64,000 nt of DNA from Atherinomorus stipes (GCA_023101725.1 JALJCO010010147.1:62001-126000), one strand, 5' to 3'; numbered from the stretch's first letter, positions 44,241 to 57,139 are shown. The notes: generated by a model from the letters alone, not told the origin. A program made the numbers and translations.

Positions 44241-44686
44241 GATTCTATAAAAAGTGTTTGTTGAACCACATAACTCAACTTGAAATATGACTTTTAAAAA
44301 AATTACACCGAAAATAAATTAGAAACAAGTAAAGGAGTAAAATAAGAATACTATTCAATATAATGATGGCAATAAAAAATGAATACTAAGTCTACATACA
44401 TTTCCTGTTCTATGCTCCCTGCAGTTTGCTTCCTATAACTCCACCAGTCTGTTCACTTCACGATTAATCTGGCTGGGCCGGCCCAGGGATATCATTTAAC
44501 CCAAAAGATCAATTATAAGTCATATTCAGCCACCATGAAAATGGCCCATTGGTTGATTTGCTTGAAGGACATAGGGCTAACCCTATTACCCCCCCCCACC
44601 CCCACTGGCGCCTCTTTTCAAATTTTTCCGTTTGATCAGCTGATCAGAAGTGGAAAGGGGTGATGGATGAAACAAATGTGATGTGC

Positions 44687-44719
<33 letters not shown>

Positions 44720-46693
44720 TAGGTGTGGGACTTTAATGTATAAGGTAATTATTTAATGACAATAGATTAACATGTTAAAATGAATGCATTAAAGAGCAGT
44801 TTGCACTAGAAGCAAAGCGGAACTATTTATCGGTGTCGGTTTCCTGGTACAACCGATCACGCTGACGGACTCGTCAGAACTCGGTGACTTTGTTGCTATG
44901 TTTATCAAGTTTTCAGTACCCTCTGATAACTATTTTTGTTCAAAAACAGCTGGTGAGAAGTCTGGTGACATTTTCTTGTCTTATTTCTACTCGTGGAGAA
45001 ACGTCGATTTTCAGATTTTCGTTCTTGGAGCAGCATGTAGTTGTCACAAGCGTAGAGCGTTCTCCTGTGGCCTTAGATGGTAATGTGTAGTCCTTGGTCC
45101 ATGTCAGTTGCTATGAATTACTGACATAAAACATGTTAATTGTTTTAATTATTTTTAAAGCTAGCCTGCATTTTTGGCCAAATCATCCAGTGAAGTTTAA
45201 TTAACCCTCTTTCACATTCAAAAGATCATTTGAATGTTAATTTATTAAATTTGATTTATTGAATTTGTTTTTATATTGCTTAAATGTTATTGTTCAAGTG
45301 TGACATTGAAATAAGATAAATAGTAATAAAAAAAATAAATGAAGGGGCATCCTGTACACAACCTTGTCCTTGCTGAACGTGGTCACCTGAGTGTATATGT
45401 ATGAGAGAATTGCCCTTTTACCCTTTCTCTCCAAATAATACTATGAGTAGATTTTTTTTTTGTGTCCAACTTGTGTTATTTTAGCTTGTCATAAAGTTCC
45501 ACTTAATGACTTACTATCCTGTAATGTTATTAAAACATTGCTTTGCCGAAAAGGATTATTTATCATTGGTAGAAAACCAGAGAAATGATAGCAGTGAAGT
45601 TACAGAGCTCTCTTAGAGCACCATACATATGCTGAGAAAAAAAGGCTGTAAGTACAAAATAAGCTGTAATCCCTCTGTTCAGCTACACATTATTTAAACT
45701 CTACCTTACCTGCTCTTCTTTCCTTTGCCTGCCTGTCTGCATTTCTCTTTCTTCTTTTCATTTTCTCTGTTTTTCATACTTTAAGGTGCCACTTTGGTGA
45801 AGAGATCCATATTTTACATGGATACATGGTCTTGCTGTGGCCATAATTGTGGATTTGTATAAACAGTATATTTCCACAGAACATGGGAGAGAAATCGAGC
45901 ATTTTTTCTTTGTCATCCACTTTCATTTTAAGATGGGAATTGTGACACTGTTGAAACAACATAATAAGGCACATAGATCCTTCATGTCATGTGCCTTTGT
46001 ATATCGCATGAATAATTATTGTGGGCCAAAAATGCCAGGGCCACTTTTTGGTCCCAGTCCAGCCCTCGTTTCATCTGTACGTTTTGTTGAGGATGCATGT
46101 TATTGTTGTACTTCATTTTTCTCTGCACCAGCTCTGAGGGTCTGCTGAAGATGAAAAAGAACCAGCAAAGCTATTTAATACCCGTGGAATATGTAATATT
46201 ATCTACCTAGAGTTGACTTTTTAAAACTAACTAAACCAAAGATTTTTAAATTAAACTTTCATAGAAGAGGCGCAGCGTGATTTGTACTCTACATGACGAC
46301 TATTCAGTCCAGTATTTTCCTCTTTTGTGGTTTAACAGCAGGAAGCTCTGCCTCGAGACACTCTTTCATGTTTGACTACCGCCCGGTACCAAAGCCGATA
46401 AAAAAAGAAGTGTGTGTTTTTAGATTTTTCCGTGTAACTTAACTGTGATGGTGATAATAATTCTCTGTGGGAACATTTGCAGGCCAGTGATTTTAGTAGC
46501 TATATTTTGATTTAATTCAATTAAAAAATTTCACTTGGTTAAATCCAGGAAACACTCGAGTTTGTTGCTGCAGGGATTCATCGGTGACTGTGGTGTCAGC
46601 ATCACTCTTATTTCTGCTGGTCGTCCCTGTTGCTCTGAAACAAGGTCTAGAGATATCCAGCAATTAAAAAGAGAATTAGTCTTATTGTTACAA
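44241..46693. other. Unassigned intronic sequence
   Basis: Holds an (AAT)n run at 44689-44717 and a C-rich patch near 44590. Open frames at 44884-45090 and 45837-46148 show no domain. No cadherin exon recognised. Confidence 0.45.
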
Positions 46694-47740
46694 CAGGTGG
46701 GGACTAGGGACTCGAGTCGCACTTAAGTCGCATTTCCAGTGACTTAAGACGCGACTTGGAGTTGTTCTCAAAAAATTTGAGACTTGACTTGGACTGGCGA
46801 TTTGAGACATGTAAACAATGTTTTATTTTTTATGTACTTCATTGCCTTTAATTCACATTAACACACAATTAACACAGAATAAAACAAAATGCATAACACA
46901 CATACAAAAGAAACATCTTGAGATTGGGCTCCATCTGTCACACAAAAATGGCACGATACAAGGTGGAGCTGCATGTCTCATCTAATACTGTAACTCTGAA
47001 AAAGGATTATATGAAAAAAAAAAAAATAAGATAAAAAAACTAAATGGATTAAAATGTCACACGATAACAGCTAGTGATGGGCCATACAGCTTTTGTCTAT
47101 GTATACTGGTGTATTGAGGCTTGTATAGAACTTGACAATGGTTTCATCTGAATCATTAGAGAAACATGTAAAACCTGCAGGACAGGTGGTGATCCTCCTC
47201 TCAGGGAAAGCATATTGACCTCATCCTTACATTCAGGAGAAAAAAAGCTAAAAACCAATATATTCATTTTAAAAGTTTCTCTGTGGGTCCAGATGGACAC
47301 ATGAGAAAGTTCTTGTATATGCTGTATTAAGATTATATTTACTAATCTGAGAACATTTCCATGTTCATTGACAGGATTTCCAAATTCAGTAAAGCAGAGA
47401 AATTGTCTAGAATAGAGAGTCAGAGCATTTCTCCTTTAAGCTAAAGATCAGTCGTGATACTTAAAGCTGATAAACAGATTTTAAATTCCTTGAATATTAT
47501 AGTGAAGTTCTCTAAGCAGACCAGACGGCAGGCACAGCAGATTACTCATTACTGCTGCGAGTGACTTGAAACTTGACGTGGACTTTAGGTCAAAGACTTA
47601 AGACTTGACTTGGACTTTAAGTTAAAGACTTGAGACTTGCCTTTGACTTGAAGTCAAAGATTTGAGACTTGACTTGGACTTGAGGTCATACATTTGAGAC
47701 TTAACTCAGACTTGGAAAAAAAGGACTCGAACATCTCTGT
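46694..47740. mobile_element. hAT-type element with GACTTGAGAC repeats
   Basis: Left end CAGGTGGGGACTAGGGACTC with GAGTCGCACTTAAG; right end GGACTCGAACATCTCTG. The subterminal GACTTGGACTTG-type words are a known feature of a teleost hAT MITE family. A 32-bp tandem repeat (about 4.5 units, 47570-47717) occupies the right arm. No transposase frame seen. Confidence 0.6.
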
Positions 47741-47884
47741 AGATTTACTGTAAGTGCGACTGAAAGTTGCAGCATCAGCTTTGGATAAATGAAGATTAAC
47801 AGCTGGTTTTGATTAAGACAACTGCTGGTTGATCTCACACAAATTTCCTGCACTGCTAAACCACTCACACACACCCACGTACAC

Positions 47885-48175
47885 GCTTCCTTATACTTCT
47901 ATCTTAGTGAGGACATTCATTGACATAATGCATTCCCTGGCCCCTAACCCTAACCACCACAACTGATTACCTAAACCACCCTTCCCCCCCTAACCCTAGC
48001 CTAAACCTAATTCTAACCTAAACTCTAAAACCAAATTTTGACCCTCAAAAATGGGATTTTCTTTGGCTGTTTTTGTGAGGAAATGTCCTCACTTTGCAAG
48101 ATTGTCCTTACTTTGTTGGTTAAAGACGCAAAACGGTCCTCACAATGTAGCAAGTACAGGAACACACATGCAGAC
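47885..48175. repeat. Teleost GTGAGGACATT / CCCTAACCC interspersed repeat
   Basis: TTAGTGAGGACATTCATTGA, ATGCATTCCCTGGCCCCTAA, scattered CTAACCCTAACC words, then GAAATGTCCTCACTTTGC and GGTCCTCACAATGTAGCAAG. The GTGAGGACA and TGTCCTCAC blocks are inverted. This is a recognisable fish interspersed repeat, not a telomere. Confidence 0.7.
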
Positions 48176-48642
48176 AAGCATAAATATAGAAACAGAGCAT
48201 ATATGAGTGAACAGCAAATGTTTTATGGATGTTTTGTAAACAGACATAAAATATTTATTCTTTCTTTCTGTTTATTGTTTTCAAATGACAGTGAAAATAT
48301 GAAAGAATAAAACCTAATGTCTTGTTTTCACTGCATCTTTTTCCATCCCAATAGCTTTGTCTATTGTTGTCATGTCATATTTTTCGTGTCTCTGATGGTC
48401 TGTGCAGAGAGAAACAGTCACTTTGAGTTTCCCCAGGTTCCTCTCAGATTAGTCACCCTGTCTTCCAGCAGCGGTTTAACACCTGCCGTTTGAGAATATC
48501 CCCGTTCTCCGCTGCATGTGCTGTCACATGTGCTGAGGAATCGCTGACTTTTAGCATTGTGTGTTTGAAAGGCTGATAGGGAGTTGCACTATGTTTGTGC
48601 TGCTGGAACAAAACAGTGAATAAGACTTTTGGAAACATTAAA
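48176..48642. other. Unassigned intronic sequence
   Basis: No exon or repeat family recognised. Confidence 0.4.
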
Positions 48643-50521
48643 GGAATAGTACACCCACAGAATGATGGTCCTTCATCTTCGACTCACCCTCATGCTGAGA
48701 AAGACTCTGGAGCATTTTTTTTAATACCTCAAATGCAGTCGGAGATCAGACAGGTTTTCGTTTTCCCCCAACTTTCATATTTAGGAGTTCACCAATGACT
48801 GAACCAAAAAGTAGAGATGTTTCTATTTTACTTTATAAGGACACCCCATCTAATCAATCCTACATTCTTCCAATCACAAAAAAAAGATTTAGCATACATT
48901 TCTACACCAACTAACAGCAAATTAATGAGGGATTGATCATTTATGAATGTCTGTGGAAATCACAAAGGAAACTGGTTATTTCTCAATTTTTCTGAATCAT
49001 GGGAACTTTCGGTTCTTTATCTGCTCAACAGCACATAAAAGCAACACTGCAGATTTTAAATAAACTGTGATACAACAGATAGGCCTAATGTGTGCTCCGG
49101 TTTTACCCCGTTCAGTAACGGCAAACAAAGTTTAAGCAGCTTTCTTTTCTTTTTGTTTGTCATTCGCGGGTCACGTCACACAGCAGCAGCCCTGTCAAAC
49201 CCACACTGGTGCACGCTCTGTACCAGTAACGTTAAACCAGCACACATTGTCACGTTGCTTCGCTTAACATGAGCGGTGTGTTACACATTATGTTGACTTT
49301 ATTGTCGTATGCTTTGACAAATGGATCAAACTCTCTGAACTCCGCCCAGTCCAGCGCTACAGCCGCCTTCACTTTAACGTGTGGATGAACAGCTGCTGCT
49401 GCGTTACATTTAACCCTGTACCGCCCGGTGATGCTGCAAACCAACCGCAGGTCATAAAACCGTAACTGACAGGAAAATCACACAGAGCAAAAAGAGATGC
49501 GCATCTCCAGCCAAAGAGAGGGGCAATGTCGGCCATGGCCGTCGAGGCAGCCCACTGCGCCGTGTCGGTGTAAAGGAAACATTTATACGATCCCTGACAG
49601 CCAATTCCAATCAAGTCTGAAACCACGTGATTGGGCCCAAATTCCAATCACGTGATTGGATCGGGACATCCTTACCAAAAAGGTCCATAAAAGTCCACAA
49701 AAACTTGTCAATATTCCTCCATACTGCTCGTTCAATGTAATCCAAGTGTCCTGAGTGGGTAGCATCCAGAATTTACTGGAAACCACATCATTTAGTAGAT
49801 TTTTATAGCTTAAACAGTGGAACATCTAGCTGCCGCAAAGTTCATGACACTATGAAAGCCACGGCAGACGAGATCGCACTTTCTCTTTTTCTTTCTTTCT
49901 ATGTTTTAAATCAATAACCAACCCCTCTTGTGTTTGTCTGCAGCTTGTTCACTCTTAGCACAATGTAAACAGTAATTTTCTTCTTCTATGCTTGCATTAT
50001 CAGCAGAGTAAGCGCTGAACGCCATGGCTTCCTTAGTGTTATGAACGCGCAAATAGAAACTGCCTTGTAGTGCTGTTTAGGCCAATGATCCCAAAAGATT
50101 GGGCCGCTGCCCCCTGGTGGGCCATGATGGTACTGCAGGTGGGCCTTCAGAAGTCATAAAAATATAGATTCATTTTTGCAAATGTGATTTTAATTGTGAA
50201 ATATCTATTGCACAATTTCAAAAAATATTTAGAAGTAATAACATAAACCTATTGAGTGTTATTGACCCCTCACATTAATGTTGGAACATTACACAATCAT
50301 AGCTCTCTGGTCATCATGATTGGGGATCATAATGGAAAGAACACTTCATCTTGTGTAGAGGCAGGAAAGCGGTGGCTCATGGGTGGAAAAAAGAAAACAG
50401 AATGTAATAAAAAGTTTGATGATTTATTCAGTCTAGAATTCACTTGTTATGAGTGAAAAGTTTGAGGATTATCAGAAGTATAGAAGATGAATGCACATCA
50501 TTCTGTGGGTGTACTATTCCT
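48643..50521. mobile_element. Family A TTAA MITE, complete ends, with nested hAT
   Basis: Ends AGGAATAGTACACCCACAGA and TCTGTGGGTGTACTATTCCT, flanked by TTAA at 48639-48642 and 50522-50525. A hAT element occupies 48812-49674. After it the family A interior resumes at GGTCCATAAAAGTCCAC and continues to about 50095. A further 350 bp (50096-50450) does not match other copies and may be another insertion. Confidence 0.85.
48812..49674. mobile_element. hAT element nested in family A, perfect 8-bp TSD
   Basis: Ends TAGAGATGTTTC and GATCGGGACATCCTTA, flanked on both sides by CCAAAAAG (48804-48811 and 49675-49682). Removing it rejoins GAACCAAAAAGGTCC, which matches base 18 onward of the copy at 1-437. 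The right half (AATCACGTGATTGG palindrome near 49645) is typical of a teleost hAT lineage. No intact transposase. Confidence 0.9.
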
Positions 50522-50525
50522 TTAA

Positions 50526-51826
50526 GCAGTTATTTACTCATGGAAATACAGTAGTTTAAATTGTGTTGATCAGATTCAGCCTCCTGAGTTTCAAACATGA
50601 CGGCTTGATGTGTACTTCCTGAACAAATGTTTCAGCTGAGACAAACAACACGCGGCCTGAGATTTTAAAATGTGTTTGTAAGGCAACTGAAAGCTTAGTT
50701 GAGGACAGTGAAGTTTACCAAGCCAAACGTTTGCTCTTGATGTTGAAAATTTGAAATGACTTTGTGCACTAATTGAAGCTGAAGCTCAAATGCTGAAAGG
50801 AGAATAAGAAGTAAAAAGACAATGTCAGGTCAAGTGTAAGTAATCACAGGAACTGAAGGTTTTAGAGCTGACAGGACTTCGTTGGTCTGGTCAAGTGAAG
50901 AAGAAGATGTTGAATTTAATAATTGTACCGAAGTGTCTGTTACACTGTCTTATGTCTTATTATGTTGTCATTTCTTGTCCTCACTTGGTCTTACTGGCTT
51001 TGCAGAAGATAAACATGAGGAGGGACTTTTTCTTTTTTTAATAGACTTGTCACTCTCGCCCTACCATCTGTTATTGCCAGAGAGCTTTAGCATAATTTCT
51101 TCTGTAATAGCAGGATGGTACATCCTGACTTTTTTATCTATTTATTCGTTGTTGTCACTGACCAGGACAGTTTCCCTTCAAATTCAAATGCACAGCATAT
51201 TTTCTAGATATTATCAGTTTGACCTGTTCTAATAAAGTCCTCTGTTACATTTTGGGATGATGTACAAAAAGGAATAGAAGAAGTAGAAAAACAAAAAACA
51301 TTCATTTGTCACCACAACTGACAGCATTGTCATGATAAGACAGTTGTGTTGGTGCTCGTGTCAAGCTGAGGGCAGCACAATTCAGTTTGAAGAGCTGTAC
51401 TTTCATCATACTGAAAATGATTTGAGTCAGGCTCGCAGCCCGATTCTTCTGTGACCTGCAATCCATCAATCCTGAACCTCTAAAAACTCTAAAAATCTAA
51501 AAGCTTTTCATCATGTCTTGCCAGCGTAAGTATTTAAACTTCTAACCTTTACAACCATTTGCCGTTAAAACTACATAAATGATTTCTAGCTTCTTCTTCT
51601 GCTCATTTTTTAAAGGAACTTTAATGATTAGAAAAGCCAAGATGGAGAAGTCTGCTATTGACAATAATGCGTCCGTTTCCACGGTGTCTTCGGTAAAATT
51701 CTTTTAGGACTTTTTGCAATTAGTCAGCTTTTGACAGATTGACATGGCTGATGTTACCAAGCATGTCTCTCTGAGAAACGGTTTTAGCTTCCGTTGGTGT
51801 TGCTGTCAAGACCACGCCACCAAGAC
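50526..51826. other. Unassigned intronic sequence
   Basis: No repeat family or cadherin exon recognised. The 116-residue frame at 50882-51232 has no domain. Confidence 0.45.
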
Positions 51827-52222
51827 TGGGTAATGTCCTGGTCTTGGTCCCTGGGCTCGGTCATGTCTTAGTAATGTCCTTGTCTTGGTCCCTGGGCTTG
51901 GTCATGTCTCGGTAATGTCTTGGTCCCTGGGCTCGGTCATGTCTTAGTAATGTCCTTTTTGTTGGGTGTATTGTTGGTCTTGGTCCCTGGGCTCGGTCAT
52001 GTCTCATTAATGTCTTGGTCCCTGGGCTCGGTCATGTCTTAGTAATGTCCTGGTCTTGGTCCCTGGGCTCGGTCATGTCTCAGTAATGTCTTGGTCCCTG
52101 GGCTCGGTCATGTCTCAGTAATGTCCTGGTCTTGGTCCCTGGGCTCGGTCATGTCTCAGTAATGTCTTGGTCCCTGGGCTCGGTCATGTCTTAGTAATGT
52201 CTTGGTCTTGGTCCCTGGGGTC
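51827..52222. repeat. 35/41-bp compound minisatellite
   Basis: Tandem units built on CTCGGTCATGTCTCAGTAAT with GTCTTGGTCCCTGGG (35 bp) and a longer form with an extra CTGGTC (41 bp). In the later part the two lengths alternate, giving a 76-bp higher-order period. One unit near 51960 carries a GTTGGGTGTATTGTTGG insertion. Confidence 0.92.
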
Positions 52223-52280
52223 AGGGAAAGTCTATGATGCTGACATCAGTTCCCAAAACACAACAATTTAGCTCTTCACA

Positions 52281-52600
52281 CAATTAAATGGGAAGTTTGT
52301 TCTTTTATCAACCTGGATCTATTTTCTAGCATGAAATACGTTCATTTCCTCACTCAGACAGTTTTGGTGCAACTTGAATTCCTTCCGGAGATATTTAGAT
52401 CCACTGCAGATCAGCGTATGTCTGATATAATGTAAGTGATGCGGGCAAACTTTCGCTCAGCCACTAAATAAGGCATTATCTGCCACAAACTCCATATTAC
52501 CAAACATTAATTGGACCCCCCCCCCCCCGTGAGCCCAAAGCAGCTTGAAGTGGCTTTTTTGTGGTAATCCGTCCTTATTTACAGACATTTTTACTGTGGC
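52281..52600 (+). repeat. Family F repeat copy
   Basis: Starts AATTAAATGGGAAGTTTG, then CAACCTGGATCTATTTTCTA, GCATGAAATACGTTCATTTC, CTTCCGGAGATATTTAGATC, ATTATCTGCCACAAACTCC, and a C13 run (52516-52528). Nearly the same succession occurs at 54238, including the C-run. Confidence 0.75.
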
Positions 52601-54237
52601 AGCTTTGATGACATCACTGTTATGCGACACCATAGCAAGTAAATGTCACATAAGCACGCCTAACTGTAATCTGGGTTTACATCCTTATAGTCACAACTGA
52701 AGGTACACATCCACATCCACCCACCAAACTTCACAGTGTCAAAGAACTCATTCTGCGTGGGTAAATTTCATTTGCAGTGTGGAAATGGATTCCCTCCACT
52801 GAAGGCTCATTTCCATTCTAACATCTACTCATATGGAACAGGCAAAGAAACCATCCTCATCAATCACATAATGCACATTGTAAGCACTTATTGAATTACC
52901 GCATCAATTAGGGCTACTGTACTTTTATGGAGACATTCATCATTGCAGCCTGATTGCTTTAAGATCAGGGTGCCAAGTTGCACCGTCATCCAGTGGAAAC
53001 CATGGCAAAGAACACAGGTAAACATAATCTGGCTCAGCTGGTGTTGTAATGAGAACAAGATCCAGATGGTAATGAAATACAATGTTATTTCTGAGAGCTG
53101 CGGTAGGGAGGCTTATAGTCCTGACAGCCAGATTAAGGAGATGTATTTCCAAGGCCTAAAGGATAAATGACTTGTTTCAAGGGTACAGGTGTGGTCATGG
53201 CAATAAAAGCAGACGGTAGTCTTTACAGCACAGAAAATGAAGCAGGGAAGGACTTAGAGGATGCACCGTGGGTGCGGCCTTGTGGTGCATTGATATAGCC
53301 CTACAAGCTTTCAGGAGTCCATATCAAACTAATTTATGATGTTTGATTAGATTTCAATGTGTACAAATCACAAAAAGTTAGAGATAACCAGTTTTAAGGT
53401 GAAATTGACAAAAAAAATTGAAAAGATTTCATGCTACACTGATCTTGTATCATAAAAGTTGGACGTTTAAGCCAAATTATCTGATAGAGATGTCTTCATC
53501 TTCAACGATGTATTGACAGAAAGATACCACCATGGTGGGTATACCACAACACAGAATGTCAATGTGTCAGTAACTTGCATGTTTAAAGTGTCCGTCTTTG
53601 TCTGGTGATTACAATAATCATTTAAACGCAAGGTGAATATCTGTAATGCATTTATATACAAGTCCAGAACCCAGAACATTTAGGGCCGGATTTATCAAGA
53701 TCCAAATTTGTGTGTAGTAATTAGCCCACGCAGTCTGTAATTTTGTGCAAGGGGCTGAACCACGGTTTGTGAATGATTAACCAAGAATGAAGGTGCAAAC
53801 GACAGCAGGTGTAAACATGTTGGAAACGCCCCTATGTAAATTAGGTTTTGTGTGTTTTGAGGTTTGCAGGGTGGCGAATTGCGAGACGACAGCGCAAAAG
53901 GAAATATGATGCCGCCAGATGAGGATGGAGATATTGGGAGGACGGAATAAATGAAAATAATTTTAAATAAGTATGATGAATATAAAAAATAACTCAACAA
54001 TATCTGTGCAAAGCCTCAGAAGTGGCCAATTTATGAGGACATGGATCAGGAGTTGCTGAACAAATAGAAGTGTCTGCAGCTTCGACATGGTCTCTATTAT
54101 GCAGGAGACACGCACTTTGGCACAATACCAACGGCTTCCTGGGCTCGCGCTGCCAGCTGATCCTGTGATCCTGTCCAGGTGTTAAAATCCAAGTTAAAAT
54201 GTGACATTGGCAAAAACGGAAATAAAAACACATAATT
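52601..54237. other. Unassigned sequence; candidate conserved block 52740-53180
   Basis: 52740-53180 is free of recognisable repeats, of even composition and rich in TAAT, CATTATC and CAGATGG-like words. It could be a conserved non-coding element, but this is a guess from texture. No exon recognised in the rest. Confidence 0.35.
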
Positions 54238-54600
54238 AAAGGGGAGTTCGGGTTTTTCCAACCTGGACCTATTTTCTAGCATGAAATACGTTCATTTCCT
54301 CATCCAGACAGTTTTGGTGTAACCTGAATTCCTTCAGGAGATATTTAGATCCACTCCAGATCAGCATATGTCCAATATAATGAAAGTGATGCAGGCAACC
54401 TCGCACAGCCTCTAAATAAGCCATTATCTGCCACAAACTCCTTCATTTCACCAATGTTTTGTTACCAAACATTAGTCGGACCCCCCCCCCCCCCGTGAAC
54501 TCGAAGCAGATTTTTTGTAGTGATTCATCCTTATTTACAGACATTTCCTTGTTGTGGTGTTGCATAATAATAATATCATCAAAGCCGTCACAGTGAAAAT
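54238..54600 (+). repeat. Family F repeat copy
   Basis: AATTAAAGGGGAGTTCGG, CCAACCTGGACCTATTTTCT, GCATGAAATACGTTCATTTC, CTTCAGGAGATATTTAGATC, ATTATCTGCCACAAACTCC and a C14 run (54481-54494). Close to the copy at 52281, about 1.96 kb away in the same orientation. Confidence 0.75.
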
Positions 54601-54810
54601 GTTTGTAAATAAGGACGAATTGGGGTCATGTCATTTTATTCGAGAGCAGCATGATGTGCACAAACTCAAACACTAAACATGTGAAATGTGTAGAGAAAGT
54701 CAAATTAAGTTCCCGTGTAAAGTTTATTCTACATTTTAGGCTCATTCTGACATAACAAAATGCCAAATTTCCTAAACTATTTACAAGAAATGTTTAATAA
54801 GAAATACTAA

Positions 54811-55138
54811 ACTATAGTTTAGTTATATAAAATATTGTTTTTGAGTTGTGGTTGAAAAGAATAATTTATAAAACAAACAAACAAACAAAAAACTGTCCCA
54901 GACAAATAAGGGCCCCTTGCTCATGAACAGCGGTCCAACATACCTGTCAACAGGTGCAGAAGTGTTATCGAACATGACAGAAATCTCTTCTCCTCTGCCT
55001 CAGTGTGCTCAACAACATTTTCATTGAGAAGCTCCGTCATGCTTGTTTTATTCTTTGTTTTTAAAAGTTTTGTTTAAAAACAATCCCAAATCACTGTCAT
55101 GATTTTCAATTTTGTTTTTACTCATCATTTTTTTTTGT
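54811..55138 (+). mobile_element. Family B mariner-like MITE, copy 5, partial
   Basis: TAAAATATTGTTTTTGAGTT, ACTGTCCCAGACAAATAAGG and CCAACATACCTGTCAACAGG with TGCTCAACAACATTTT are family B interior. Both TIRs are missing; the right side is replaced by a Tc1-like hairpin at 55138. Confidence 0.75.
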
Positions 55139-55205
55139 CAAGTTTGGGATCACTGCCCTGTTGAATTTAATGGGAAAGTGATCCCAAACTTTTGAACGGC
55201 AGCGT
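55138..55205. mobile_element. Tc1-type TIR hairpin remnant
   Basis: CAAGTTTGGGATCACTGCCC and GTGATCCCAAACTTTTGAAC with GGCAGCG are inverted partners around 13 bp. This is the outer part of a Tc1-like element, comparable to 18164-18210. Confidence 0.6.
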
Positions 55206-57139
55206 AAATACTGTAAATAAATAAAGTATTGTAATGTCTTTAGAATTGAAATAAGATATAAACAGGATTAATGTGATCTGGCTCTGCGTCTGTCTGGTGA
55301 CAGTTATTCCTGAGATGACTGTAATAGGAACCATCACACACACTCCCCTCCGTGGAGGACGGACTGAGCTAGCTGGAAATACGTGTGATGCTGCCTCTGA
55401 CTTGCTGGTTTCATTTGCACTGACACTTACCAAAAATGTTCATCATGTTTGCAGCAACTGTTGCAATCAGTCTTATCACTGTAGAATGAGCTCTATCACT
55501 GCATCTGAATCAGCTGTTTTACAGTTTCTGTCTTGTTGTTTCGGTCACAGACGTGCTGGAGTTGCTGTTCACTTGTGCATTTAATGTTGATTTACAAACA
55601 TCATCATAATTAGTATTTTCACAGTCTTTCACGTCTAATATTGATTATAAATGGACATGATATCTCACCATCTGCTTGGCATGTAAAGTCGCTGGTGTGT
55701 GTTTGGTGTAAACTCATGGTCATATGTGTCCTTCCTGTTTTTGGCCTCATTATTAATTGTCTTTAATTTAGTTTTATATAAGTTTAAAATTGTAAACATC
55801 ACAGATATCTGCAATCCTCTGTGGTACATTTGGTGAAAACTGTGGATGTGTCTGCTGCGTCCTTATCCAGCACCTCGCTGGTTAGAGCTAATCTGTGCTG
55901 GTTTGATTTCTCTGTTTACAGAGTGCTAGCTCGTATCTGCTTAAGTGATTTGAGGAAACTGGGGGATGAGTTCCAATATATCACAGCCTTTCCTGGTTTA
56001 AGGATTAATGACTGTTTATACCTAAAGTTAAGGACGAAATTCAGAGGTTAATGGGATTGTCAGCTCTTCTCGGCTCTGTTTTTCTGTAATGCGCTTCGTC
56101 AGTGACTCAGCTCTACAATGTGATGTAAATCTAAATAACTGTGGAATAACAATGAGAACTCTTGTTTTGGAGAAACAAACCAAGGTAATCGAAGCAACCT
56201 CTGATTTGTTCCAGACTTAATATTGTTATTCATAAGATAAAGATTTGATTTCAAGAAATGCTGACTCACAGCAACTGAAAGTGTCCCCATTAATTACGGT
56301 GGCATGTTGAAATCAAGGTGTGTGTTGTGATTGGGATGGTGGGTTGCATTCTGCTTCCTGTACCGTACAAGCATGGTGTCAGCAGTTCACTTCCTAGTGA
56401 ATTAAAAGTGTTTCCAACGCTGGCAATGAGAATTAGAAAACAAATCAGTTGGGAAATCAAAACTGACAAATAAAGCAACTGGAAACAGAAAGATCAAACG
56501 ATAAAGACATGTAGTTTTGATGAAAAAAGGAGTAAAATCTAGATTTTATACAGTTATTTGGTAGTAGGAATGCTTTTGCTAATGCCACTGCTCTTAGTCT
56601 GTATGTGGATGAGGTGCAAGGTGAGACTGTTTGGAAGATGGAACTGGGTGTTGCAATTTCAAGGAAATGCTCTACTTATGTTCCATCTTGTGTTATGCAT
56701 GATGTTGTTTGATCACTTGTCTCGTCACATTAGAGCCTGTTATTTGGTCAAGTTCTGCTGTAAAACACCTTAAAAAATACTTCAAACTGCACAGAAAAGA
56801 GGAGCCAGATTTGTCCTCCAGTGTTCTTTCCACACCATTGTGACTGAAATAGCATAAGCAATTGTCATGGTTAACGCTGGACAATAACTTAAAATATTGT
56901 CTTTTGATGTTTATCCATAATGTCATATACTGTCTAATGGTACACCACATTTTTTTTAATGAACAGATGGAATTTTTAGGGTTTCGACATGGACGTAAAG
57001 GTCACTTGGTCGTGCCTAAATCACAAAACTTTTATAAGAACTGTTCATTACAGAACGTCTTTGGCTGGAATACACTCCCACCTAATGTTAGAAGCACCAG
57101 TAGCAAATATCTTCAAAACGTTACTGAGACACAATTTAA
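55206..57139. other. Unassigned intronic sequence
   Basis: No repeat family is recognised. Frames at 55273-55584, 55821-56051 and 56862-57227 have no recognisable domain, and none resembles a cadherin exon. Confidence 0.45.

Noticed and set aside
47940..48010. CCCTAACCC words considered as an interstitial telomere
   Set aside because: The words are irregular and sit inside a known type of GTGAGGACA interspersed repeat, not a (TTAGGG)n tract.
50882..51232. 116-residue plus-strand open frame
   Set aside because: No recognisable domain, AT-rich codons unlike the cadherin exon, and no start or splice support; likely chance.
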